This document shows positions 35,185 to 45,668 of a stretch of 64,000 bases of DNA, piece by piece. Under the pieces are notes generated by a model. That model searched no databases. It was not told the origin of the DNA and saw nothing but the letters and a program-made list of their open reading frames with translations. Location of the stretch: the NCBI GenBank assembly GCA_905331475.1, contig CAJNYU010000157.1, positions 186,001 to 250,000 of the forward strand. Reading direction: 5' to 3'. How positions within the stretch are numbered: position 1 is the stretch's first letter; each line of letters opens with the position of its first letter. Origin of the DNA: Rotaria socialis (Eukaryota > Rotifera > Eurotatoria > Philodinida > Philodinidae). Made by a program: the position numbers and the translations under genes.

Positions 35185-38100
35185 GACAATGCAGTGTTAA
35201 TGCGCAATCTTCTAATTGTGGATGCTGCCCATTACCAAACGGTCAACCAAGAGTAACATCATGCTCCTCAAATTCAGCGTGTGAATGCTTGTTAATGACA
35301 ATTAATGGAAAAGGACTATGTGCTGACACAAGTATTCAATGCAATCGTTTAGTTCTATGTTCAAGTGATAATAACACATGTTTGGCGCCCAACACTATAT
35401 GTGTTAATAACACTCAGTGCAACGGCTCCGTTTGTTACCCAATTGAAATGGCTTCTACTCTACAATGTCCACCAGTCAATTCGACAGCTTCAATCACCAG
35501 CACAGGTCAGTTTTACTTAAGTTAAAATGCTGTCAAATATTAGTGAGCAGATGTTTATCCATTAAATTTTTCTCCTTTTATGGAAGAGCGCTCTTCAAAT
35601 ACTGTGCTCACGTTTAGGATAAAGTTATAATATCATCCGAACTACAACGAGACATGTAGCTCTATCAAGAGGTTCAGTGACTAGTACTGAACCCAGCGTA
35701 GCTAGAGTATTTATACATAGAAGAAAGTTTGTGCATGATTTTCTGGAATAAATTTGGAAAATTCAATCAAATTTATATTCGGAATGACTTTTATCAATAG
35801 AAAAAACATCAGAAACAAAACTGTGTTTTAGAGAACTCAAAGAAGCATAGAGAAAAATGAATTTCTGTTACTAGATTCGATTAGTTTAAAAGTTATAGAT
35901 TGACAGATGAAGCATACAAGATACGATGCCAATCAAAAAATTGTGATAAGAACATACATGAGAGGCAAACGCAGAATGAAAATTCTTGAAAAAAAGAACC
36001 TAGATTTCGAATACGCTCCGTTAATAATGGTACATTAGTTTTTCAGCTGCTACTCGATTATATTGTTTTTGGATCGATGTCATTGGATGCCACATCTGGG
36101 TCCAATATCCATACTAGAGATGCACCAGATCGATCAGATCAATCTGGTAAAATCGAAGACATCATTTTCGTCGAAATTGGTTTCAGTACCAGTCTAATTC
36201 ACATCAACATCTGTAGTCGCATTTATACCGACATGCGCATTCACACTGAGTGCACACCGTGATCTCTGATGGTTGTGTCCCCGCGTGAAGGAAATAACGA
36301 AATGTAGCCACACCCTCAACTATTTATATTTGAGTGTTGGTTTTGATGATGTTATTAAGGTAACAATAGATCAGTTGTAATTGAAATAAATATGTACGAG
36401 AAAGAATTATTCGCTGTTCAATATTTCCCACAAAAGAAGACTCTCATTGAGTATATAACTAACATAATGATATACTATTTAATATAAGAAGTTCCAAGAA
36501 CAATGACAACAACGATCGCATCGACAATAACCACAACCACATCGACGACATCGAGGACATCGACCACATCGACTACAACGAGGACCACATCGACAACATC
36601 GCCTACAACGAGGACCACATCGACGACATCGACCACGTCGACCACATCGACAACAACCACAACGAGAACCACATCGACAACATCGACTACAACGAGGACC
36701 ACATCGACGACATTGACCACGTCCACAACAACCACAACGAGGACCACAGCGACCACAACGAGGACCACATCGAAGACATCGACCACACCATCAACGACAA
36801 CGACAACTTATATACCTAGTAGTAAGTAAATAAGCCTTTGTACTCAGATTCTCTTCATAGCGTCATACTGAATGAACTTGATAGAGTTCAACAGACGCGA
36901 TAAAACTAACTATAGGCGTATTTTCATTTTTCTGACATATTTGAAAATAGATGTTGAACATATAGAAAATAATTGGCGGTCCCTTTTTGTCTCCTGTTTT
37001 ATAAACCGTGATTAATAGGAATAATGCGATTTTATATCGGCACAGACATTAAAAGACATTGATGCATACTAGTAAACATGACTCTATGGGATAATGCGAT
37101 CGACGTTAGTAGGTTTTTCGCTGACGATTACAACAAATACATCATGTTGAATATTTTAATTCCATATGGATAATATTGAGATAATGTCATGTTTAATTTA
37201 TATGCATATATGCACTATTGAATGAAGAATGATTTGTAGATAAGGTTCAATTTCCTAGTTGATATTTGAATTGGTTCGAATCTGATCAGAATACAAAACG
37301 TTTCTTCATTCAAATTGAAAATATTCAGGCTCTATTTCAATAAGACGCTAGTCCTATCATGCAGCTTTTGACGTTGAAGAAATTTTTTCCAACTAACGAC
37401 ACTTATATGACACATCGGTATCGAAGAGAATTGATGATACATGAGTTGATAGATCCAATGAATTGGATGGAAAGTTCACTGCAGTATTTATTGCATTTCT
37501 TTGTACTTACCGATATTACAGAAGTAAAACAAATCAGACTTTTTTTCTTTGTTTGCTATTTGATAAAGTTTTGATAAACGAAGCTCGTAAAAATAACCAG
37601 CACAATTATTGACTCGAAATGTTTCTATCGAAGACACTTCACCAGTACTAACTCTTGCTTCGCGTATACATAGGATCTAATTCATTGTAAGACGCTTGAT
37701 AAAATGTTATTTTAATGTTAAAAAAATAAAATAAATTTTTACAGAACATATGAATAGCTTTTATTCATACACCTGCTAAGTGCTTCATGGAAATATTTAT
37801 TTATAGGATGGTTAAATACCAGCAGTATGAATTCTCCTCGATACACGCACACTACAACAGTACTGAGCAACGGAAAAGTCTTAATCGTTGGTGGATATTC
37901 TTATAGTGTCAGTATGTTTAGTGCAGAGTTGTACGATTCATCAACAGGACTTTTTACAACGACTGGTAACATGAATACTTTACGATACTATCACACTGCA
38001 TCGATGTTAAACAATGGAGAAGTCCTAGTTGCAGGTGGATATGACTCTGATGGTTATTCTTATACTGCAGAGCGGTACAACTCATCAACAGGAATTTGGA

Positions 38101-38807
38101 CAATGACTGGTAATATGAATGCTGCAAGATATGCTCACACTGCATCGGTACTCGCCAATGGAAAAGTTTTAGTTGTTGGGGGATATAATGAGTTGGGCCA
38201 TTATTTGACTAGTACAGAACTGTACGATCCTTCAACAGGAATTTGGACGTATACAGGTAATTTGAATACTGGACGATACGCTCAAACTGCATCCATACTC
38301 ACTAATGGAAAAGTCTTAGTTTCTGGTGGATACAATTCTGTTGGCTATGTGAATAGTGCAGAATTGTACGATCCTTCAACAGGAGTTTGGACAAAAGTTG
38401 GTAATATGACTATTGCACGGTATCTTCACACTGCATCCTTACTAACTAATGGAAAGGTTCTCGTTGCTGGTGGATATACTTTTGTTGGTTATTTGAATAG
38501 TGCAGAATTGTATGATCCTTCAACTGGACTTTGGACAAGGACTGGTGAGATGAATACTGCACGACAAGTTCATACTGCATCCATACTCGCTAATGGAAAT
38601 GTTATAGTTGCTGGCGGATCTAACTCTGTTGGTATTTTGAATAGTGCAGAACTGTATAATAGTTTAACAGGACTTTGGACTATGGGTGGTAATATGACTA
38701 TTGCACGGTACTTTCACGCTGCGTCCGTATTAACTAATGGAAGAATCTTAGCTACTGGTGGCCTTGGCGTCAGTGGTGATTTGAATAGTGCAGAATTATG
38801 TGTATGA
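35185..38807 (+). CDS. Mosaic Cys-rich/Thr-rich/Kelch-repeat protein, 5' end not found
   Basis: Three exons join in frame: 35185-35505, 36489-36821 and 37807-38807, giving about 551 residues. The first exon encodes a Cys-rich region with paired cysteines (CGCCPLPNGQ, CECLL, CNRLVLC), presumably disulfide-bonded and extracellular. The second is almost pure Thr with Ser/Arg (TTTRTTSTTS), a mucin-like, probably O-glycosylated linker. The third holds six complete Kelch-type repeats of about 48 residues and a shorter seventh. Each repeat reads roughly RYxHTASVLxNGKVLVxGGY, then NSAELYDPSTGxWTxTGN, and together they would form a seven-bladed propeller. The first exon begins after an acceptor (TTTCGTTGTAG), so an upstream exon, expected to carry a signal peptide, is missing from this model. 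Function unknown. Similar mosaics are, to my knowledge, common in bdelloid rotifer genomes. Confidence 0.85.
36115..36260. mobile_element. Possible decayed TAGA-type MITE fragment
   Basis: TAGAGATGCACCAGATCGATCAGATC in the first intron of the Kelch gene resembles the TAGAGATG ends of the elements at 23.8 and 54.1 kb and carries GATC repeats. I found no partner end, so the right boundary is arbitrary. Confidence 0.3.
36503..36810. repeat. Thr-codon minisatellite (ACC/ACA/ACG-rich)
   Basis: Imperfect repeats of units like ACCACATCGACGACATCG and ACAACGAGGACCACATCG encode the Thr-rich linker of the Kelch gene. The opposite strand shows a false poly-Val/Asp frame. Confidence 0.9.
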
Positions 38808-39599
38808 TCATCTTTTGATTGAACTATTATTCATCAGATACAAACTTGCACTCACTATTTTTTGCATATTTTCACTATTTATTCCTGCGTTCTTTGAGAG
38901 CATTATTATTATGAAGATATCTTGCATCTATGTTTAATGAAAGATATGTTCGCCGAAATATGTTTACTACCTACTATTCCTACTACATGAATAATAGAAA
39001 ACTGTAACAGATTTATCACAGCATACATGAATTACAATGCGTGCTCTCGAACATTTCATCCTTATTAATTCTAAATGAGTTTATTCATATTTCATCTAGG
39101 AGACAGTTACAGAAAGTGCGCTTATTTCTTACAAGTCCTGAATTTTGACAAGTTTTGATCATTTTGGTGACTCAGACAGCTAATAGAGGCATGTACGTCA
39201 CATTATCCTAAGACAAAAATATAATTTAAGTGAGCGAATATAGGTGCAAAATCTACTAGATCAAGTTAAATAATGCCTCAATTGTAATTTGAGTTAAATT
39301 AGAAAATTCACTGTATGCTTCGTATTTGACTCGACTGTCTTGAAACTTCGAATGCTCCTTCCTATCTATCTAACTATGTATGGGTGTGAATGAAGAAATG
39401 TTTTCCTGTATTGCATCCTTATCTTCTATGAGAATGATTTGAAATGATATTTATACATTTGTAAACAAAATTTTCATGAAGTTTTCTTCGAATTCTGAAC
39501 AGTTGTAGAAGTCATCTTTTTCTAATATATGGTGACTTTTTATTGCATTTTTGTGGGTAAAACTGAATCTATTTTTTGAAATTTTTCATCCGTATCTTC
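38808..39599. other. Spacer downstream of Kelch gene
   Basis: About 0.8 kb of AT-rich sequence; I see no gene or repeat in it apart from the Kelch gene 3' untranslated region. Confidence 0.45.
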
Positions 39600-39959
39600 T
39601 TATTTGCTTTCTAAATAATATTCGGTCTTCAAAAAGAAAGGAAATTTTGAAGTTTCTCTACTGTTAATCTTAATTATAAGAGAGACTGCATTACTTGTTC
39701 TGACCATCAAAAGATAATCTGATTTTGTGCGACATCTTAGAAGAAGTTTAACTATTTGGGAGCCGCGTCTACATTTATCTTGTTGACGACATATGTTTTC
39801 CATCAACTGATCGAGTGTATTAATTGATATTTTCATAGTTATTACTATTTTTAATGAATCTCTAGATAAAATACGTGTACATCTAATAATATAATTGATA
39901 ACTTGTTTCGCTGACAAATGTATATAGAAAATTTTTTTGTAAACCTCATCAATCCTCAT
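39600..39959 (-). CDS. Hypothetical protein, single exon, 119 residues
   Basis: I do not recognise it. One ATG-initiated frame of 119 codons, longer than most chance frames in this AT-rich window, with no signal peptide or membrane segment. It is basic, has several cysteines (IIRCTRIL, ENICRQQDKC, LLLRCRTKS) and no known motif. It starts 22 bp from the MMD start codon on the other strand, which leaves almost no room for a promoter and lowers confidence. It could also be a fragment of a decayed gene. Confidence 0.3.
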   Translation of the reverse strand: MRIDEVYKKIFYIHLSAKQVINYIIRCTRILSRDSLKIVITMKISINTLDQLMENICRQQDKCRRGSQIVKLLLRCRTKSDYLLMVRTSNAVSLIIKINSRETSKFPFFLKTEYYLESK

Positions 39960-39981
39960 TTTATTATCTTAGTTATAAAAA

Positions 39982-41016
39982 ATGCATTTGCAAAAGCGTA
40001 CAGTAAATTGTAATACTTTTAATGATTCCGATAAAAAAACATCGACGTCAAAAGAACAAAAACCTCATAAATATTGGCTTCAATTTATGAACGAAAGAGC
40101 CATAGATCGAGCTTATATACCAACAACTCATGGTATAGTCTTCTGCTTGTACAATTATAATCTTGATTTCTATGAGACTTTATCAATGTAGAACATGCAG
40201 CAAATTGTTTAACACATGGTTGTCTAATTATCCCATCGTTCATTGCTGCTCGACAGTTAATATATCATGCGAAGACACCAGCACAACATTGGAGTAGTCT
40301 TATCTATGGAAATGCACTTATTTTTCTTTTTTCATCGTCGACTATTTTTCATTGTTCGTGTTTTCATCCAACATACAGGTAGAAATCAATTTTACCTAGT
40401 AACTAAATCACATCGATTTTATTTATTTCTAGAGATTCAACGTTGAAACATTTCTTACATCGAGTTGATCGAGCGATTATTTACATTTTTATTTGTGCTA
40501 GCTATACACCATGGTTATAATCGAGAATATAATTATAGATGTAATTTCTAGTTCATATTTCTTTAGGCTTCTGCTTCGTCCAACTCCCATAATATCAACG
40601 ATTTTTAGCGTAGTACTTGTTTGGACAATGGGTATGCTCGGTATTACATATCAGATTTTATATCATGAAAAGTATAAATGGCTTGAAATATGTTTTTATG
40701 TTATTGTTGGTGTTTTGCCTGCTGTTGTTATTATTGACATGGTATGCTTAATCACTTGAGCAAAGGTTGATATATAGGTTTTTTTCCATTTATTTGTCAA
40801 TTTCAGACAGATCATACCGGTATCTTTGAATTGGCTATTGGTGGTTTAGTTTTTCTATGTGGCATTTTTTTCTTCAAATGTGATGGTATCATACCATTTG
40901 CACATGCTATTTGGCATTGCTTTGTATTTTTTGGTGCTGCTATTCATTACTATGCAATTTATACTTATCTTCTCGTACCACCATTGTCTCAGGATCAAAT
41001 TTATTCTAGGATGTAA
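39982..41016 (+). CDS. MMD: MMD-like PAQR family membrane protein
   Basis: Seven-helix protein of the progestin and adipoQ receptor family, MMD branch (PAQR10/11), in Golgi or plasma membrane of other animals. Five exons: 39982-40132, 40192-40378, 40433-40513, 40567-40741 and 40807-41016; 267 residues, close to the family's 238 plus an N-terminal extension. Landmarks: the cytosolic WLQFMNERA block, EHAANCLTHGCLIIPS, the first metal-ligand region SSSTIFHCSCFHP, DRAIIYIFICASYTPW, LYHEKYKWLE and the C-terminal FFFKCDGIIPFAHAIWHCF with its HxxxH zinc-ligand pair. All introns are 53-65 nt. Activity in this subgroup is not settled (hydrolase-like or receptor). Confidence 0.94.
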
Positions 41017-41585
41017 TTCGATTAGATATTATAAACACATAATATAATATGTTTTGTTCGAAATTATTTAAATTTGTGTTCTTTCTTATGACAAATTTCA
41101 TTTATATTTAATTTGATGAGTACAATTTTTTTTCTTGTTGTTGCTGTTGTTATTGAAACAATGCTCTTTATATATATATATATATATATATATGTACCTA
41201 GTGAATTTCTTCATAAAAATATTTTTTGCTACTTTTTTAGTTCGACTATTTTACTGATTAGTTTTTTGTCAGTGACTATATCGATATTCACTTCTATCTA
41301 TTGTTTTCTGTATAAGCGTCAAGTAAAAGTAAAAACAAAAAGGACCGATTCTGTTGACTTAAAGAATAATTTTTAATGTCTACGTAGTAGTCTTTTATTC
41401 ACCTTAAATAAAGCACTTACAGGAACAAGCAAAAAGAAGCAAAAGTATATAAGACTCTAGTTTTTCATAAGGCATAAATTCATAAGAAGTAAATAAGTGA
41501 AAAATAAGAATGGCATATTCACAACATTCAAAATAAGAATGAAAATGCAATGAAAATCAAAATAGCAGTATTAAATAGTAGTTTA

Positions 41586-41879
41586 CTATTTCTTCTTCTT
41601 CTTCTTTTTTTTGCCTTTCTTAGCGCCGTCCCATGGAAAGCCTCGTGCTTCTAAACATTCAGACACATTGTGGCATATATAATATGCATTGATTACGGCC
41701 GCTGGTGATAGAACATCGACTTCTGGACGTACATCAGCACTTTTAGCACGAGATTTACGTTTTGGTGATGCACTTGTTGCACGTGCCGTTTTTGCTGATT
41801 TAGCTTTTTTTGTTGGCTACATTGAAAAAAAATTGAACAATGGCAAACTGATATAGGATCACCAATTTTTCCTTACCAT
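41586..41879 (-). CDS. SMKR1: Small lysine-rich protein 1
   Basis: A 77-residue basic protein from two exons: 41877-41879 (only the start codon, preceded by untranslated sequence) and 41586-41816. After the basic N-terminus ([19 protein letters not shown]) comes the family core [20 protein letters not shown] followed by [18 protein letters not shown] and a Lys run. This matches my memory of human SMKR1 (MPAKGKKGK..., PEVDILSPAA, YYIAHN, GF.WPGAPKGKK). Its molecular role is unknown. The start is chosen because the ATG abuts a GTAAGG donor and the acceptor TGTAG restores M-P-T-K-K. It lies tail-to-tail with MMD. Confidence 0.78.
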
Positions 41880-42391
41880 AATGTTCTAATTTATAAAAGC
41901 TGCATTGAATCGAGCATAATGTTTATACAATATTGGAGTTTGTTATATTTCTTTATTTATTGCTATAATAATAGTTAAAGAGGGGCTTCTGATGCAAAAA
42001 TACAACAACAAAAAATGAATGAATATTTTTTTTTACTTTTCTTCTGTCTACAGCAAATGTAACCATAATAGTGTTTGTTACCATGGAGAGTGCATGTACT
42101 TGATCTATTGATTTCTGATTGATGATATGAATCAACCAATCACCAATTTGTTTGTGGACAAACATAAATTCTATTTATTTATTTGTCTCAATCGATTATA
42201 AAATTGTACGTGAGCAGAGACAAACTAAACTAAGTTTATTGACTTAAGTTCGTACGCGAATATTTTATATTTATAGTATCAGAAATTTATTCTAAACAAG
42301 CATAACCAACATATTATTCGAATAGTACATTCTAGATACTGTGTATGCTGATAGAACAAAACCTACATTAATTTAACATTGATCATTTAAT

Positions 42392-43970
42392 ATGCCAATC
42401 TTTCCTCCAAAACGAAAATCTCAAGCTAAGAAGGATGATCCAACGAATGGTGTTATTCCATCAATATCGGATATAACAGCAAACACATCATCTCCTAATA
42501 CAAATTCATCGGCAGTAACAAATTCTAGCCGACCATCATCATTTTCTTCTTCAAGTAGTCGTCGTTCAACTGCTAGTTCGTCCAATGGTGACTCGCGCGT
42601 CGATCCACCTAAACTTATTTTTCATTGTCAATTAGCACACGGTAGTCCAACGGGCCTTATAGCAGGTTTTAGTAATGTTAGAGAACTATATCAAAAAATA
42701 GCTGATTGCTTTGAAATTCCAGTACCAACAGTAAGCTGATTTTCATTTTAAAAGATTTAAATTTTTTGTTTTCTTAAAGATTCTTTTTTGCACATTGAAT
42801 ACACATAAAATTGATATGAGTCAATTATTGGGTGGACAAATCGGTTTGACTGATTTCATATTTGCTCATGTTAAAGGACAAGCAAAAGAAATTGATATTG
42901 TTAAATCTGAAGCTGCACTTGGATTAACAATAACCGATAATGGAGCAGGTTGGTTTGAAATTCTTTTTTTTTCTTTTAAGAAATTTCTTTTTAATGTTAT
43001 TTTTTTCTTTGAAATAGGTTATGCTTTTATTAAACGAATTAAAGAAGGCAGCGTTATTGATCGACTTAAAACATTAGTAAAAGTTGGTGATCACATTGAA
43101 AAGATCAATGATAAATCATTAGTTGGATCACGACATTTTGAAGTTGCTAAAATGCTGAAAGAACTTCCTGTTGGTTCAACATTTACAATGCGTCTAGTCG
43201 AACCCAATGCTTTTGGATTTCGTACGTAGATATATTTAATAGAAACAAAAAAGGTTTCTAAGTATGAGTTCGCTTACAAGAAAACAAAACATTTGATATT
43301 CTATGAGGAAATTCTCATCAGAAAACATTGGACACAGTCTTAATTTTAGCACTCGTTTTTTTAGTCTTCGCTGGTCTTCTCAGATAGATTACTTGACTTT
43401 ATGATATAAGAAAAAAACTAAATTAACACGTAAACAGAAAATTGAAAGATTCAGAAGTCATGCTTTTAAGTTGTTTTTTTTCTGGTATTATATAATTATA
43501 TGGAAAAAAATTTATAGATATTGAACCCGCTAAACGTGGCCGTAAGACGGGTGATGTTAAAAATGGTACAAAAACTCTTCGATTTAAAGCGGATGGTAGA
43601 GCAAGTGTGGAAGATGTTGATGATACTATGGTTAAAGCTATTGATCGTATTAATGGTCTTCTTGAAACATTTATGGGTATCAACGATTCTGATCTTGGTA
43701 AGTTCTCAAATCAATGATGATAATACTAAAATGATATTATTTTCTAATTTAAAAATAAATGTGTTTTTATTTTTGACTATTTTAGCTCAACAGATTTGGG
43801 ATTTTGCACAAAATAAAAAGAATCCAAGTGATTTTGCAATGGCTATTGATGAGTCAGAAATTGGCGCATTTAATTTCACTGATGAATTTATCTTTGATTT
43901 GTGGGCTGCTATTGATGATATCAAAGCTGGACGAATCAAAGATCGAGATTATGAAGATGAACGATTATAA
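42392..43970 (+). CDS. GIPC: GIPC PDZ-domain adaptor
   Basis: Cytoplasmic scaffold that links membrane cargo (for example receptors with PDZ-binding tails) to myosin VI on endosomes. Five exons: 42392-42730, 42780-42948, 43018-43221, 43518-43697 and 43786-43970; 358 residues. After a Ser-rich disordered N-terminus comes the GH1 domain ([46 protein letters not shown]). The PDZ domain follows ([42 protein letters not shown]; carboxylate loop LGLTI), then the GH2 domain that binds myosin VI ([34 protein letters not shown]). It cannot be assigned to GIPC1, 2 or 3, which arose in vertebrates. Introns are 49-69 nt except one of 296 nt. Confidence 0.96.
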
Positions 43971-44815
43971 AACCAACGAACTTGCTCTTTTTAAAGTTGA
44001 CGCCGGTGCACATCCTGTTTCCTTCTTTTTTTGCTCTCATTTTTTCCAACATGGAATAAGACCGGTCTTAACAACAAAAACATGCTTATGTGAACATCGC
44101 TTATCGTTATAATTTGTAAATATCTTCTTTAGCTCTGTGCGTTTAATTTCTAGTCTTTTTGAATAAGCCGCGATGATAACAAAAAGGTCTGAATTCCTTT
44201 CTTTCTTTCTTTTCCTTTTATATAAATATTTATCGATCTGACGACAATCGAATCGTTTTTCTTTTGCTTTTCAGTTACATTCCATGTTTTTTTTTCCTTT
44301 TATGCGTTGTTTGCTTTATATATCTATTGTTTTCTTTGGTGAAAGTATCTATTTAAAAAAATTAGCCGTCCGTTAAATTTTTTGTCTTTAAGAATTTCAA
44401 AACTAATGAACTATCTCAGTTAGATAGAAATATTATACTTATCTGTCCATCTGCATGTGTGGCATTGTTTTATTGTTCGCTCTTATCATTACATTTCCGA
44501 ACCTTTTCGGTTCTTCATTTTCTTTCGTGTTTGCTTGTTATTTCAACAAAATAATTATAATAATATAAAATAAATATAATAAAAATACATATTTATTGGA
44601 TTTAAACTAAGAAAGTGACTAGTAAAACTCTAAATCAATTTTCTACTACTAAACTGAATTCGTATTTATTTTAAAGTTTTCATTGATTGATCAAATATGA
44701 ACACGTATCTGTTTGATAATAATCACTAGAAACAAAAATCAGTGCATAAATTAAAATCTAGAGGATGTCATTTGAAATCTATGCCGATCTATTCAGCATC
44801 TGTTTATATACCTAA
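43971..44815. other. GIPC 3' region
   Basis: T-rich sequence, probably mostly 3' untranslated region; AATAAA-like signals occur near 44565-44585 (AAAATAAATATAATAAAAA). No gene is seen. Confidence 0.5.
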
Positions 44816-44819
44816 TTAG

Positions 44820-45668
44820 GCTTGAGGAAGCACTTGAAATTCTTTTAGCCGGAAAGCACAATAGTCATGGCCTCATATATGATTATCATTGAACTAATTG
44901 CTTTTTACAGCACATTCCCATAAGAAGAAGAAGAAGAAGAAGAAGAAGAAAAAAGATGACCCTAACTGGCGGCACAAGGTCATTGTTGATCACGGTTCAA
45001 CAAACAGTTCATCATCTTGTAGAAATTCATTAGTTAGATCAAGTGAGTAATACATCAAAAGAAAAAAAAGACATGAACAAGAAACGACACGTTCAATGTG
45101 ATAAAGCACATGAACTAGTGTCTATTCGTTATATTTTAACTTATCGTTTTCTTTTCCTAAGTGGATTGATAGGCAAAATTAAATTGAAAACAGATATAAC
45201 AACAATAGCAAACAGAAAAATCGTTTATTCATATGTCGAGTATGACAATGAGTATTGTACAAACACAAAACGATATACAATCATATCATATACATGAGGG
45301 TGGTTCAATCAAAAATAAATAATAATTTTTTTCTTCTCGTTCTTCTCACTCTGTAACTTAGTTGAACAACATTAAAGAACCATCTGGCAACCGAATACAC
45401 TGCAAAATTAGTTATGTATTCTTTAAATGATCTCCTATTTGATACTTTGATCTTCGCTATTTTCTTGCTAACATCTTGCGTGACCAAACGATGCACTACA
45501 CTTGACTGTACAATCATGCAATGATATAATTAATGGTCATACCAATTTTTCCTTCCTTATTTTTTTCTTTCTTTATTTTTTCTTCTGTCCTGAATTACAG
45601 ACCATCAACTTTCTAGATTGTACAATCTCCAAATGAGATCTATTATCGACTTGATCGAGTGCTTATAA
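44820..45668 (+). CDS. Possible 3' exons of an unknown Lys-rich protein
   Basis: Three pieces look coding and can be joined in phase: 44820-44863 (LEEALEILLAGKHN), 44911-45042 (a Lys run from an AAG microsatellite, then DDPNWRHKVIVDHGSTN and CRNSLVRS) and 45601-45668 (HQLSRLYNLQMRSIIDLIEC, stop). Acceptors (CTAATTAG, TTTTTACAG, TGAATTACAG) and the second donor (GTGAGT) are good; the first donor (GTCATG) is poor. No upstream exon was found, so if real this is the end of a gene whose 5' part I cannot see, or a remnant. I do not recognise the product. Confidence 0.28.
44926..44956. repeat. (AAG)n microsatellite
   Basis: About nine to ten AAG units, which would encode poly-Lys in the possible exon described for this region. 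Confidence 0.85.

Noticed and set aside
36475-36786. Poly-Val/Asp open frame, minus strand
   Set aside because: It is the antisense reading of the Thr-rich minisatellite of the Kelch gene.
37260-37290. GGTTCGAATCT, tRNA T-loop-like
   Set aside because: The flanking five-base stems do not pair and no anticodon or acceptor arm fits.
41116-41376. 86-codon hydrophobic frame just after MMD, with an Ile/Tyr run
   Set aside because: The Ile/Tyr run comes from a (TA)n microsatellite and the rest is T-rich; two membrane-like segments are not enough to call a gene.
41953-42165. 70-codon minus frame (MFVHKQIGDWLIHI start)
   Set aside because: The start looks plausible but the second half is low-complexity, no homology is recognised and no splice partner was found.
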